From NCBI RefSeq assembly GCF_000003605.2, contig NW_003134354.1, forward strand, positions 206,696-238,600: 31,905 bases of DNA, read 5' to 3'. The notes below the pieces were generated by a model, which worked only from the letters and a program-made list of their open reading frames with translations, had not been told where the DNA came from and did no database searches. This DNA is from Saccoglossus kowalevskii. Taxonomy: Eukaryota; Hemichordata; Enteropneusta; Harrimaniidae. Position 1 is the stretch's first letter, and each line of letters starts with the position of its first letter. Shown here piece after piece: positions 12,101 through 27,100 of this stretch. The position numbers were made by a program, and so were the translations under genes.

Positions 12101-15100
12101 CTTGAATAAAATTTCAAACATGTTTTCTTTTTAATTGATTTCAGATTTACATGTCTCTTGGTCGAACTAACGAAGCGCTGGCTGATCTAACTACTGCCAT
12201 TACGCTTGTTCCATCAGCCAAAGCTTACGCTCATCGGGGAACAGTTCATTTTAAAGAGGAGGTAGGATTAATGGTGTGGTGAGGGACAGGGTACATAGCT
12301 GTCCTCAACAACTATTCTACGGTGTTAACTTTGAGTCACTGCTCAGGATAATAATATCAAATCTATTTTAGCTGGCGGAAAAATGGAATGTTATGCATGA
12401 TTTCTTAATGACAATAGTTTATTTCAGTTTGCAGCCATGGTATTTTCTGCTATGCTCACATATGTGCACTATGTCTCACCCTAACAACAACGATTTAATC
12501 TCATGTAATCTCTCCCTAGTATGACTTTAAAGCAGGCGTTATGCATAATTCACAGTATATGGATTTCTACCGAGAGTTACACCGGTTTTCCAAATTATGC
12601 AATGATCTCGTAATTAGGAGAACGTTTAGAGCTTTCTTAGCTTCACTATAAACATTTTGTCACATTTCACGTATGAAATCAGGAATTAATTAGTGTTACA
12701 TTTTTGCTCTTAATGACACGGTTTTTAATTGGCACAAACATGTTGTTACAAGTGTATCAATTGGCTGGAGTCTTCCACTTAAGAAAAGGGCAAGGATAAA
12801 GCTCTTATACTGTGGGAGTAGAGACTTAAAATATCATCACTTTGTCCCCCTAAAGCCCAGATTCTGAACTATCGTACTTATCCAATCCTCGGGGCGGACA
12901 TCCAGGCATTTTCTACCGCCTGGCAACCCTCGCGGTGAAAACAAAGTCCAAAAACTCCACAGAAAACGGTACTTTGGGATGGTGGTTGAAGACTCCCCTG
13001 AACAGTATAACAAGATTAGCCCTACGTGTGTAACATATATAAATTTGGTTGATTACTTCAGGATTACTTCAAAGTTGCGTTTGTGTTGTTTTCTCGAATT
13101 TTCACCGGCTCGACCGGCGTTCCACAGCAGCGCGCCCAGAGCCCATAGAAATGCATGTACAGTGGTGCCCGTCTTAGCAACATGGATAGGAGGATATCGA
13201 GGATACATCGCCCATCCGAAACCTGGCCATAGACGATTTTTTAGCAGTTGAGCAATCTTTGCAGAAAACGCTGTCAATCTATTTCTGAGTCACAGAAAAT
13301 ATTTAGCGGAGATCAAAGTTTCAGAAATGTGCAGCAAGTATTTTAACTTGAGAGACATCCTTAGAACATTTTAATCTTTCCTGGCACCTGAATTAGAGTA
13401 CTATTTACGCTTTCATTGAATGATATTAAAATCAATGTATATTATTTAAAATCAATGAGTATTTTTTGTTATCATGAAAAAAAATGTTGCTAATTTTTTT
13501 TTTTTTGGACTGTAAAATTTCCACTTTATGACACATATTTTACAACAAATTGAAGCCTTTCATTTTCGCCTGCTGCCTAAATTAGAATACTGACTGTAAT
13601 ATTCTTGATATCTTGCAACCCTCTTCATGACTGTTGTATTTGGGCTAAACAAAAGATCCACCAAAAGATAGCCCAGGGTGGGGTATTGGACAAATATGGT
13701 ATTATGTAGTTATGGCCAAGAAATCTACCGGTAGTCATTATTTTCTCATTGCAACCAAGTACTAAAAGTCCATTCAAAAACTTCTGTTTACCTACAGTAG
13801 ACCCATTGTGACCAGGTTGATTGAAACGAGGTAATTTTGGTCAAATTAGACACTCTCAATTTGGTTTTACCATTTGTTCTGCTCAAGTTCAAATTGAAAC
13901 CTAATTTCATTTTGTTTAGTTTTGAGCAATGACGATAACTATGATATCTTTTCAGCTGACTTGAACTAATACTGTCCAGCCACAGAATGGGATTGTTCTT
14001 ACACATTTTCGAAGGCATTATTATAGACTGAACCCCCAGACTGAATTTCCCTCATCATTGCTAACCCATGGAGTTGAACTAGCTATACTTGCAATTACAT
14101 TAGCAAGACTCCTTCTATGATTAAACTTGATATCGTTATCCGATCATAGGTAATAGTTTTATTCCTATTTTTGAAATTAGTGGGGAGTAACTTAAGATCC
14201 CATTAAACTGCTTTGAATTCATCATATTCAAGGTCAGTTTTCATCTCTCACTCCCTCCCGTTTTTGGGAGGTGGGGGCATAACTACTGAAAATGGGAAGG
14301 GTGGAAGTTTGAGGTCGGGTTTGAGAGCATGCATTGCAACTCGGACAAATAAAGAAAATAGCAATAGCATGAAAACCAAAGTTTGACAGTTAAATATGAT
14401 TACCATATTAAATATGAATACCTAATATCTTTTGTTTTCATTTTACGCAAGCCAAAAACAGACATCACTGAATGATGCCACCCCTACTACAATTAATGGT
14501 ACAGCCCAATAAGTCTCTTGCAGATGTTGTTAGCTACCTTGTTACACTATGCATGTATATGTGTGTAGAAAGATTACTTGCGCATGGTTGCTTCTCTGAT
14601 ATGTCCTCTGTACAACACTCTGGAATGAGATTTAATCCACTCGTACATGTCCTCACAGTGGAAGATGATGTAAAGCCCCTAATAAGAATGACAATTATGT
14701 TGTTTAATATCTGTAATTAAATTCCTTGTGTTCTTCTAAAGGTAGATTTGTTCACGCTTCACTTCCTTGCTGAAGCGATCAAGCTTTATCTATTTCTCTC
14801 TCGCGCATAGACTTCCTTCTTAATACGCATAGAATCCCATGAATATTTGGTTGCTGTGGATGGAAGTATGCAAAGCTGTTGGAATAAAAAAAAAATGCAA
14901 TAATACGGATTGTTGGTATGCAGGGAATCTTAAAATTTCTGACTGCATGATGGCATTGTGTGATCATTGTCTTTGCGATATCACATAAAATGTGTGGATT
15001 TCATTCCCGGGCAGAAAATGCTGTTTGTACTCTGCGAGTGTACATGAAGGAATTAATCATATCCTAGTTGTTCCCATCATTCCAGACTCTGCTGATTTTG

Positions 15101-18100
15101 TCATTCACCGATCATTTAGGATAATGACTGAAGTCTATTATTTATGAGTCTAATTTCACTCAACTTTGGAAGTTGGGAAAACTTTTCCTAATTGGTTCTT
15201 GAGGAATCATGATTTCCTTCTTTGACCTATTAGACTTAAACTTGTCATGATCAATACTTGCACTTTGATCTCAGATTAATAAAATGGGGGTGTGTTGCAC
15301 TTTTAATGTATCAGTGGAATTGTATCTTGCCCCGAGTCATAAGTGGAGGGGAAGGTGAATAGTTCAAGATGTCTGTGGATTCCTGTCCAAACACTGCCAT
15401 CTAGTGTTAATGTATATATATATCAGCGATTGAAATTTCTCAAAATTGTGTACAAAACATCAGGGCAGTTGACTTTCACTTTTCAACAGCCCTCCCAACA
15501 AGTTTATTAAAGATTATTTCTGTACTTCTGTTCCCATTCTAAGTAAGGGTAGCAAGTTATTTTATTTAGTAGAAGAAAATAACGACTACAACAGTCTGAA
15601 TGATGTTATCACTTTCGAAATTAGTTTGATATTCAGAGTGCGAATCTAAACTATCAGCTACTACTTTTGATAAGTAGTTTTTTTACTGCAACACCAATAC
15701 ACAGCTCTGTTCCCTGTGACATCATGTATTGTTTTTGTACACCTTTATTTCTTCTAGTACTCCTTTCTTTGCCGAGGGATCAACCCCTCAAACAACAACA
15801 CAGCATTCTACCGACATGCAAAATGGGTAATTCATATTTCCCATATCAAATTGCTGCGTTCTTTGTTTCAATATCTTAGTATCACTCATCGAAATAAAAA
15901 GGTGTCTCACTTTAACTTGTACATTTTGTACAACCATTTTTTACCAGACATGTAAGTTTAAAATATAAACTTGATTTCATAAATGAGTTTCAGCAAAATA
16001 AAACCTTCACTCTATTTCGGATGGCGGATAAATACATCAAGGCTGGATAAAGAGATTGGGGGGGGGGTAATGTCACTTCGGTGACGTGCACTGTGAAAAT
16101 ACCACAAATGATTCCAAAACAGTGAAATTGTGAAAGAGTTTTCTAGTTTGAAAGTTTTTTCTTCTTGAATTAAGAATCATTAAGATGAGGACTCGCACGA
16201 TGAAAACTTACTTTTTTTTTTGTACGTGCAATTTAAACAGAATGAGATTTTTATTTAAATAATCACCATACATGGATTATTCTAAAAGTTACACACATCT
16301 TGTATCTTCATCCGGCTTTGGATATGCACAGTTTGATCACCTACACATATCAGAAATGAACGCTATGCCCAACTTTAAGTCAGTCAACATATTATTTTGT
16401 TTTTCTAGACTATGATGCCAGTGATGCATCTCTCATGGATAGTGTTCATTTCACCACGTGTAGCCGATTGTTTTCGCTCGCGATGTATACATCATTTCAT
16501 TCATTTCATTGTACTTTTTTTAAACTCTCATGCTATTAAAGGAATTTAGATTCATGACTTGGAAACTCATTCCCCTTTTGTAGAATTATCTCGCAGCAGA
16601 GGAAGACTTCCAGAAATCCCTGGAACTTGACAGCAAACAGTCGGAGATAATGCATTTCCGTGGCTTAGCCCTGTACCACCAGGGGAAAATAAAGGTCAGT
16701 GTTGTTGAACAGTGAGATCATACACACCACCCAGTGTGAAACTTTGTGATGTGCATTCTTGTGTTCTATGTAAAGTGGTAGAGTAGAGTTGCATGCAGTT
16801 GACGTGGCAGTAATGTTTCTATTAAATATGATTTTCTTGAGGTACCGCAGTACCCAGGAAAATTAGTACATATTTTTTTTCTTTTTTTCTGAAAGCTTGG
16901 ATTTAGGTGATGATTTCAATAATATTGTTTGCTTAACTTACTAAATCGTCACCATGCATCATATCTGATGTGGGTCTCATGGGATACATTCAATATTTGT
17001 AAAATAATCAAGTTCAAAGGTATGGCCGACGTCGACGTGTGTCACTTCAATAGTTGATGCGACAGAGAGTCCGATGTGTTGTTGCGTTGTGCACATTAAT
17101 CGATACCGGATATATGTTTCGTCTCTGCAGCTTGGTGAAATATTTACAGTATACCTTCCGAGTGCCAAAGTCAATTTCTGTAACCTTATAAAATGAAGCC
17201 AACATTTTTTTTTTATTTTTGTAGTAGTTATAAGAAATAAAGTCCAATCAATCCAAAATTAACAAAGTATATTTAGAAAATTTGTAAAATGTTGCAGACA
17301 AATTTTAATCTTTCATGGCTTCTAATGCATCACATGCAGACATTATAATTCTTCATCTTCAGTTCATCGTCTTAAGAAATATCCTCAATTTGTCGTTCAC
17401 ATTACTTGAATTGTGATTAAATTTTAACATGCTCAGTGAGGTCAGAGTTCACAATAAACGTCTCATCTAGAGTATTTTCCAATGGTTTGGTGTACAATTT
17501 TAGCATTATCGCTTGTTGTAAATGTAACGAGATACAGCAGTTATGAGAGATTGACGTATGCAAACTATGATGTTTCAGTCAATAAAAAAATCCTATGCAT
17601 ACTTCCGGAGAAGTTTTAGAATAAGATTCTGATTAAAGGCCTTCCAATCACAATGGGGGTTGTTGATGTCAAGCAGCCTGATTAATTTCTTTTCTGAAAA
17701 AGTTGATTCATGCTTGAATCATTTTGGTCTGTAGAATTATCACAATATTTGTGATGCCCCAAACCTATCCATAAAACCATAAATCTATTTATGTTATTAC
17801 TGATTTTAAACCAACGATTGACCAAAGTTTGCTGGTGTACATCCAAAAGTAGAAAATATTATTTTGCAAAATATGCAATTAACATTGTTTTATATGCACA
17901 GTCAATTTCTCACTATTTGACACAAAGTTCATCTCGCTGGCATACTTAAAATTGAATAAATTACAAAATACTTTAAAAATAGTACAATGAATCTGAAACA
18001 TGCGCAATTACAGAAATGATACTGTTTTATATTTGCGGTATCGTTCTACTATGGTTGACCCTAAAATACAATGTCGTGATTACAGAGTGTTGCACATTTC

Positions 18101-21100
18101 TGGAATCCAGCATATTATAAGTATCTACTTCTATTTCTGACTGGTATGATTGAATCGTACTGGTTCTCTGACCATTCACTGGAGTTAACGATTGTTACGA
18201 GTATTTCTGAGTGTAGTTCCTAGCTGGTTTACCATAAACACCACTGACTAATCACAAAAACTCAAACAAGTAAATAAATCAATGATCTCGATGTAGGGTA
18301 AATGTTGAAGATCCAATAAAAAGTACTGTATCACTGATTTTAATTTTGAAAAACCAAAAATGCCAGTTTTGTTATAAAACTGTTTATATTTTCAAATGTA
18401 CTATTTGGTAGATTTTCTGAGGGTGAGCAGATTGGATTAAATAGCAAAACAAATACCTTCGCAAAAAAATTAGATTATTAATGCATATCTGAAATCCAAT
18501 CAGTCACATTTAAACCATTTTTAGGTTTTATATGTTTTCTCAATAAATTTTCTGATTTTCTGAGAGGCAATTTCGATGATGAACATTTTTAAACGGAAAT
18601 TTGTAAATCAGTGAGTTGTAATGTTAAACAATGAACTGACGTATTTAATATGAATCGAGTACTTTTCAGGATTCAATAGAAGTTTTTAATACAACGTTAA
18701 AATTAGAACCTCTGTGTGTGGATTGTAGAAGAAGTCTTGGACATGCATACAGGTTGGTAATCAGTAACAATCACACTTCTTATGAGAAATAACATCAGGC
18801 AGACAGATACTGTGAAAACCTTACTGATGCCATACTTACACTGTGAGAACACTGTACTGACACTGTGAACATGATACTGACATTGTACTGACACTGTGTG
18901 AACACCATACTGACATCGTACTGACACTGTGTGAACACCATACTGACATCGTACTGACACTATGTGAACACCATACTGACATCGTCCTGACACTGTGTGA
19001 ACACCATACTGACATCGTACTGACACTGTGTGAACACCATACTGACATCGTACTGACACTATGTGAACACCATACTGACATCGTCCTGACACTGTGTGAA
19101 CACCATACTGACATCGTACTGACACTGTGTGAACACCATACTGACATCGTACTGACTCTGTGTGAACACCATACTGACATCGTACTGACACTGTGAAGAC
19201 CATACTGATATCGTACTGACTCTGTGTGAACACCATACTGACATCGTACTAACACTGTGTAAACACCATATTGACATCGTACTGACACTGTGAACACCAT
19301 ACTGACATTGTACTGACACTGTGTGAACACTGTACTGATACGTACTGACACTGTATGAACACCATACTGACATCGTACTTACACTGTGAACACCATACTG
19401 ACATCGTACTGACACTGTGTGAACACCATACTGACATTGTACTGATACTGTGTGAACACTACTGATTTGTACTGACACTGTATGAACACCATACTGACAT
19501 CGTACTGACACTGAACACCATACTGACATAGTACTGACACTATGTGAACACCATACAGATACATACTGACACTGTATGAACACCATACTGACATCGTACT
19601 AGCACTGTGTGAACACAATACTGACATCGTACTTACACTGTGTGAACACTGTACTGATATGTACTGACACTGTATGAACACCATACTGACATCGTACTGA
19701 CACTGTGTGAATACCATACTGACATCGTACTAACACTGTGTGAACACGATACTGACATCATACCGACACTGTGTGAACACCATATTGACATCGTACTGAC
19801 ACTGTGTGAACACCATACTGACATCGTACTTACACTGTGCGTACACTGTACTGATACGTACTGACACTGTATGAACACCATACTGACATCGTACTGACAC
19901 TGTGTAAACACCATACTGACATCGTACTGACACTGTGTAAACACCATACTGACACTGTGTGAATACCATACTGACATCGTACTGACACTGAACACCATAC
20001 TGACATCGTACTGACACTATGTGAACACCATACTGATACGTACTGACACTGTATGAACACCATACTGACATCGTACTGACACTGTGAACACCATACTGAC
20101 ATCGTACTGACACTATGTGAACACGATACTGACATCGTACTGACACTGCGAACACCATACTGACATTGTACTGACACTGTGAACATCGTACTGACACTGT
20201 GAACACAATACTGACATCGTACTGACACCTGTGAACACCATACTAACATCGTACTGACACTGTGTGAACACCATACTGACATTGTACTGACACTGTGAGA
20301 ACACCATACTGACATTGTACTGACATTCTGAGAACACTATACAGACATCGTATTGACACTGTGTGAACATCGTACTGACACTGAACACCATACTGGCATC
20401 GTACTGACACCTGTGAACACCATACTAACATCGTACTGACACTGTGTGAACACCATACTGACATTGTATTGACACTGTGAGAACACCATACTGACATCGT
20501 ACTGACACTTTGTGAACACCATACTGACATCGTACTGACACTGTGTGAACACCATACTGACACCGTGCATACACCATACAACGCCACGCAGATATCAACG
20601 TTTTATAGATACCAACACTGTGCAACCTTACAGACACAATCCAAGCGTCTCGACTGCTGTCATACATACTACATGTACAAACAGAAAATTATTGAACAAT
20701 TCATTTCTCATTAAAATTTTTTCGTTCAATATTTTATGTGGTCCATTCATGTTGACGGGTATGCTTTAGACAATAAACATAGTTGACAGGCTGTTCTATC
20801 TGCAGAGAACTCGGGGACTTTGAAACTTCTATGCAACATTTTAATACAGCTTTAAGTTTGCAAGAAGATCATGTTCAGTCTCTTCAACTGCGGGGATCCT
20901 TGCTATATCAGAGCGGACGACCCCTTGAAGCTCTCAAGGATTTCAATGTAAGAAAATACTTTGAGAATATTTTATATTCTGCTATGTATGAAGTATAATA
21001 TGAAGTGGAATGATAATTCAGCATTCCAAGCTTGCTTGCTGACTTGAAAACGCAATCGAAACTTGAAATCAAGGGAAAAGAAACATGCTTAAAACATTCG

Positions 21101-24100
21101 GCCATGCTACATTTCTGGCTGATTTCACTGTTCAGTTTAGAAGTACAGGTGATGATAATTAACAGCAATAGAGTGATTGCTGATAAGATTATCAATTCGT
21201 TCATTCTGTGAACTGTCTGTCTGTCTGTCTGTCTGTCTGATGGATAATTACATGGATGAATACAACTTTGACCTTTGAATTTGTGTACGCCTCAAGAATT
21301 AGCTACTTTCAGTTATTGTCAATCTTTTCACCACCAAACTATCTCGCCCAAATTTTTCTAAACTTTTTTCTAATATTCTTCAATATTTCTGGAAATGAAC
21401 CCTAATTTTGGATCCAACAGGCAAAATTTGAGTTATTTTCAGTTTTTACTCAAATAATTTTCCCATTTTTTCCCCAATATTTTGAAGGAAAGTGCAGACT
21501 ATAAACGGGACTATTTTGTGATGAAAGGAGGAAACTGGTGGTGAAAAGTTTAAACTCATCCTGCCATGATCTTGACTAGGTCTTGACTCGAAACAATGTT
21601 GTCGACGAGAGACATAAAACATTGTCTCTCACATGAAAAATCTTCACTTACTCAAACTTACTTACTCAAATTAAACAACTCTGCCCCCTCTCTTCTATCT
21701 GATTTATATTCCTTTCATAGACAATAGCGTATATTGATCTTTTTTTCCCACAGAAATGTTTGTCTGTTGATTCCACCAACGAAGCCTGTGAATACATGAG
21801 AGGGCTGTCCCACGCTTCCATTGGTCAGTATTATGAAGCAGTGAAATCAAACGCAAAGGTGCAATCCAATCCACCGTTTTTAGGTCAAAAAACTTCCAAT
21901 GAATTTGCCAGAGTGCTGTACATTAGAGGTGAGATTTTAATACCCACTTTGGTGACACTAGAGGGCAGTGTATATGTAGTTAAGGAGGCATGTAGCAGGG
22001 GTTGGCTTCTTCTAAAGGTTTTTGTTTTGTTTCACTGCACTAGAATCTAAATCCTTTTTTATTATTATTTATTACGAAAGATGTATGCCTCTTTTCTTTA
22101 CTTAAAGGGCGATGGTTTTCGTGTCGCCTATGGGACCCATAGCAACGTACCCAACATGTGTAAAATACATTGTTTGTTTGCATGAAATTCGAACACACGC
22201 TGCACGACTACCATCGCCCTGTAACATTACCAGCATAGACTGACTTGTTTGAGGTGGACTCCTTCTGTGACATACCGTAAAATCTGTATTAGAAGCCGCA
22301 TCCCTAATAGAAGACGCACCCATTCTTTTTGAACAATTTGGAACCGAAAATTCATCATTTCTCATATGTGTACGTGCTCCAATAGAAGCCGCATCCCCTC
22401 TGTTGTATTGTACTATTTTAATAGAAGTCACGGCTTCTAATACATATTTTACAGTACTACTGAACTAAACAACCTACAGTTTAGTCCAATGTGTTTTGGT
22501 GCAGTGAAAATCACTCAAGCTTGGTGTTGTATAAGTCAGTGAATAGGTATGCATGCTGTTTTGTATCTGATTTTATAATGTAACAGATATATTCTATATG
22601 CTAATTGTACTTGTATTTTTGTAACCATCTGGTTATTTAGCGTACATTTGATAATTAAACAAATATGGATGTTCTTATTACAAACCCAATCTACAGTGTG
22701 AATCAGCGTCATCATGTTTCCAGAGTGGGGTACTAGCTAATGGCAAAAAAAAGTGCTAAACTCCATCCACCTAAATATACGGTGAAATAGCCACATGCTA
22801 CTTTTAGCTCAATGCACAAATTAACAGAATATTAATTTAAGTGAAGTTCCAACAATCTCATTGTGAGATTATACTTTCTTTTAAATTAGTGACATCATGA
22901 ATCAGCTTTTGAATTAGCAAAATTACAGATTAGCTAAATTAGCTAAAATAACATGCTAGCTAAATGGATATGTTTTACAATAGCAAATTCTGTTAATAAC
23001 ATCATTTCAACTGATCATACAAAAGTGTATTCAAACATTCATCATAATAATGAATCTTCTACTTTTGCATATACTTGTACGTTAGAATAACACAATGCTT
23101 AATAATAATAAATGCTTAATCATTTAAAGTATAAACTGCATCAATCTGACTGCAAATTGCAAAAACATGTCATGGTTTTATGTCTTCAGTAAATGAACCA
23201 GTCTCTATCGTAGACAAGTCATGTAAAGCTTGTTATGGAGGCTGTTGTCAATCCATCCTTGGATAATGAGGACATCCTCACCTCTTCATATTTGTCACCG
23301 CTGCCATGCCTGCAACACGTGTCTGCAAAACTGGAGAGCAAAGCTAGAAAAACAATCGCGTTTGGGTCACTGACAGAAATGGAAAAGGTCAGCTATGAAG
23401 TCTGCAGACAGATGATGAAAAAATCGCTGACAAGCTTTGTGTCCATCGATGCGTGATCATTACTTCCATATTTAATGGAAATGATCATTTGAGGAATGAG
23501 AAGAGTTTCCTGAACCCCCCCCTCCCCGTGTCAAAAGGACATTTAAAGTGTGACCTTTGTAATATATAACATTAGTTATTGTCAAATCGTTTTTTACTGG
23601 CTTTTAAGGTCATTACATAACCCCTAGATTGAATTCATTTTGTATATGTCACAACTAATATTACAGCAGTGATTTCATGCCACAATTATCACAATCAATT
23701 ACATTTGTGAAGAGATATCGTCCGTAAAAGGTCGTAATACTTGTACATGAGGCTGAAAATGTCACATATAAACAAAAATAAACGACCAGGTCGCTTGATA
23801 TTTTACTCAAAGAATTGTTCCACTTTTTAATTTTTTCAGAATACTCGCGTTATTTACATGCCAGATTAGACACACCGGTTGCTGAATACAGCATGGATTT
23901 AGATTTACAAGGGGCTTATAAGGATAACTGGGCAAAGGGATTACCATTTAAATATTCTGGCTATGAGGAACAACCAGGGTTATCACCTGAAATTAAGTAA
24001 GTGGTTTAAAAATTGGATTAATTTAAATACATTTACTGTAAATCAATATATACAATGTACATGTATATATATTGATCTCCGCATTTCCTGTTATTGCCTT

Positions 24101-27100
24101 ATGCTCCCTGCTTTTTTATTTCCTATATTCTAGCACATTCTAGTTCAACCACTAGTTTTTGTCTTTTTCATCCCGTAATTGAAGGATTTTTTGTATAATC
24201 AGATTATAAAATAAAATAAAAAATAAAAGTTTAGGTTTTTTCATCACTGCTGATAGAGGGCGCTATTCCTATTTGGCATCAGAAAAATTAGGGGACAATT
24301 TTTTTGTGTGAAATATAAGATTTTCAAGTGTAACATGTCTTTCTATTTTTGTAAGATTATCACCACTTTTAGCTTTGCTCCTAGTTTTGAGAAGTAGCAT
24401 GAACAGACCTTGGCCACGAGACTTTTCACTACACTTGTTCTCAAAAGAAAATGTATCCACTGTCACCAAATTATTTTTATGAAAATATTCTTGAAATCTC
24501 AATAAATGATGTACATTTTAATAATTTTAACTCTCCCAAAAAATGCACTATGGGAATATTTCACAAATAACTATCTTCTGAAGTTAATAGCTTTTGATGA
24601 GTCACATAACACCATCAAAGTTTGGTAATCAATGTTAATAGAGGGCACCTATATATCTTTCTAGCTAGAATAAAATTTTTGTAAAATACTCTTACGTGCT
24701 TTCAAAGTATCCTTGACAAATCATCTCATTTGCATAGTATTAGAATATAATATGAATATTCATGATGAATAAAATCTATAATGTGCTTATGTGCAAACTG
24801 ATTCATTTCTCATGCCGATTGTGTAACTTTTATGTTGGACTTGTTTCACAGTGACGTAGAAGTGTTAGATTTTGATGACTTGCCAGCAGATGTGCAGAAC
24901 CTAATATGTACGGCTTCCAGCGTGGGTTCAATGATGCAGTATGAAGCAGACGGTTTTCTGCCCAATGTACGTGTCCACCTTGCCATGGGGTTGGCAGTCA
25001 TCGAGATTGCCCAAACCATTCAACATTTCTGGAAAGCTTCGAAAATATCAAAAAACCAGATTGGTAGAAAATGGCGGGAGATCTTTGACATTGCTGTCAA
25101 ATGGAGAAGGTGAGTTTGGAATTTCTTTACTCAAGTTCAAGTTTGGGTACATAAAGTCATGATGATATAGAAGTGCATGATATTATTAAATGTCACAAGT
25201 GGTCTATAAATATTATTTTGATAATGGGTCTAACCCAAGTTTTAATAAAAGACACTGATAACACCAAAACAGCAAGTGTTATGTAATAAAGCGTGTACAT
25301 ACGTAACTCATCATAACATTATTAAATGTTATTATCTAAATGGGAGGTATTTTAAAAATCCCAATCAACCAATCATTTTACTTAAAATGGAATAACCTGA
25401 CCTACCCTATATGTATAATGAACTAAATTACCTGTCATCACATGTGCTACTCAGTATTTTGTTAAAGAGAAAATGCCAGATATGTGAAAGTCAACAAGAT
25501 AAGGAAGATTTGTTATTCCATTGTAAAGACTACTCAAATATCGGGATTATTTCATTAAAAAAACAAATAATTTCATAAATACATAATTTTTTTGAATATT
25601 AATACATCAACCAGCACAATCACCATTTACTTTTGTTATTTTTTCTAGGGTTATAGATCCTGATCAGCCTGTGCTCTGGTTAGATTTGATGCCCAGTAAA
25701 AGTATACAAGCTGGTTTTAATAGTCATATGCATCTGGTCAGAGGGCAGGTAAACAACGTGAGATATACAAAGTATTTTGATGTGGTTTTTAATGTCACTA
25801 AAAAGATGGTGGCACAGTATGGGTATGTAGTCGTCTATTTCATTTATTTATTTGAATTTTACCAACATAATTGTACGTACTGGTATGATAAATACTTTTA
25901 TTTTTAGTAGACATCACTGTTTTTAAGTTACGTTTCTTATTAAGTTCAGTTCAGGCTGTTCGAGCCGAATTTGACTCAATATCGCCTGACAACGAAGCAA
26001 TATCATTCTTTGTATGTGGTGATCGGCAGTGTGATCAACAGCTGAAACCAGTGTTACCAGTTGATCATACTTCTCTGCTGATGGTTGTTCATTACTTCTT
26101 AGGAAAAAAAGTCTACATGAAATGCATGCTCAAGTTTATCACAATTTTCTATCCTGTTTGTGACATTTTTGATGACAGTTATTGCTGATTCATATATCAT
26201 GCGTTTGAAAGCACACTTCATGACGTAGTTTTTGCATATTTATTCGTCTGTTGTTGACAGTGTAAACGGCAATGGACACCGTAGATCAGAACGCGAGATT
26301 CTAAGCACAATAGACAAGATAACGACGTGTGAAGAACTCCTGAAATTTGTCAAAAAACTTAAAGGAAATCGAAATGGAGGACCTGGATTTATGGTGGCTA
26401 CAAAGCTTAATAGTAGGAAAGATAAAAGTCAGCGTTATGATGGTGTCATGTTTACAATGACAGGTGATGGGTATGTGTAGTCTTTTTTGATTGGATCAAA
26501 CTCACTGTGGTTTTAGTAGAGCTGAATAGCAGGCTGTGATTGGCTGGCATTTGTTTAGATATGCAAATTTATACACAGACACATCACCTGACAAATGCTA
26601 CAAAATGTTACAATACACATAAGTGCATTCACAATTGTGGTGAAAAAACAAACCATTTTTTATTGCAGACTAATCACATTGTTTTATTTGAGAAGTTGGC
26701 CAGATTATTTATTTACTTCATTTTCATTTTTTTTTGCTTAGTGAAATCTACTAATTTTATATTATTTAAAAATAGAAAATTACCGTAGATGTCTAAAATA
26801 GTGAAATTAAATATTTCACACTTTAAAAAGTGTCTTTGTATTCAGCTGAAATGACAGGGATAATAGTTCAAGTATTTTTTTTTTGTTCTCGATAGAAATG
26901 GCATCTTGTTCTCAATTGATACCGCTACTACCAAGAAACGAACAGAGCAATACCATTCAGAGCTAGAGTATATCTGGGGACTGTTAACAGAAGAAGCAAG
27001 GAAAGGACAGAGTAAAGATATGGTGAGATATGCATATGTAATGACACTATACTGAGCTTATGTTGTTTTGGATGAGAAGCGAAACCTTGATTTCTTTTTT

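Larger units (their letters stand above)
21929..23839 (+). other. TTC13 intron 9
   Basis: Contains a CTCF-like core, two MITEs (22102-22224, 22273-22456) and a coding-like ORF at 23235-23456. The rest (22460-23200) is AT-rich with short TAGCTAA repeats near 22930. Confidence 0.75.

Noticed and set aside
13085-13251. GC-richer patch with short ORFs on both strands
   Set aside because: Considered as a cryptic exon or an island, but there is no supported splice pair in TTC13 phase and no recognisable protein.
18802-20580. CRISPR-like array of ~33-bp repeats
   Set aside because: Units are contiguous with no unique spacers, and the sequence is an animal intron.
18703-20667. Many overlapping - strand ORFs of 60-177 codons with QYGVHTVSVRC-type repeats
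   Set aside because: They are the 33-bp minisatellite read in three frames. The unit length is a multiple of three and lacks stops on that strand. No start context, splice sites or non-repeat domain.
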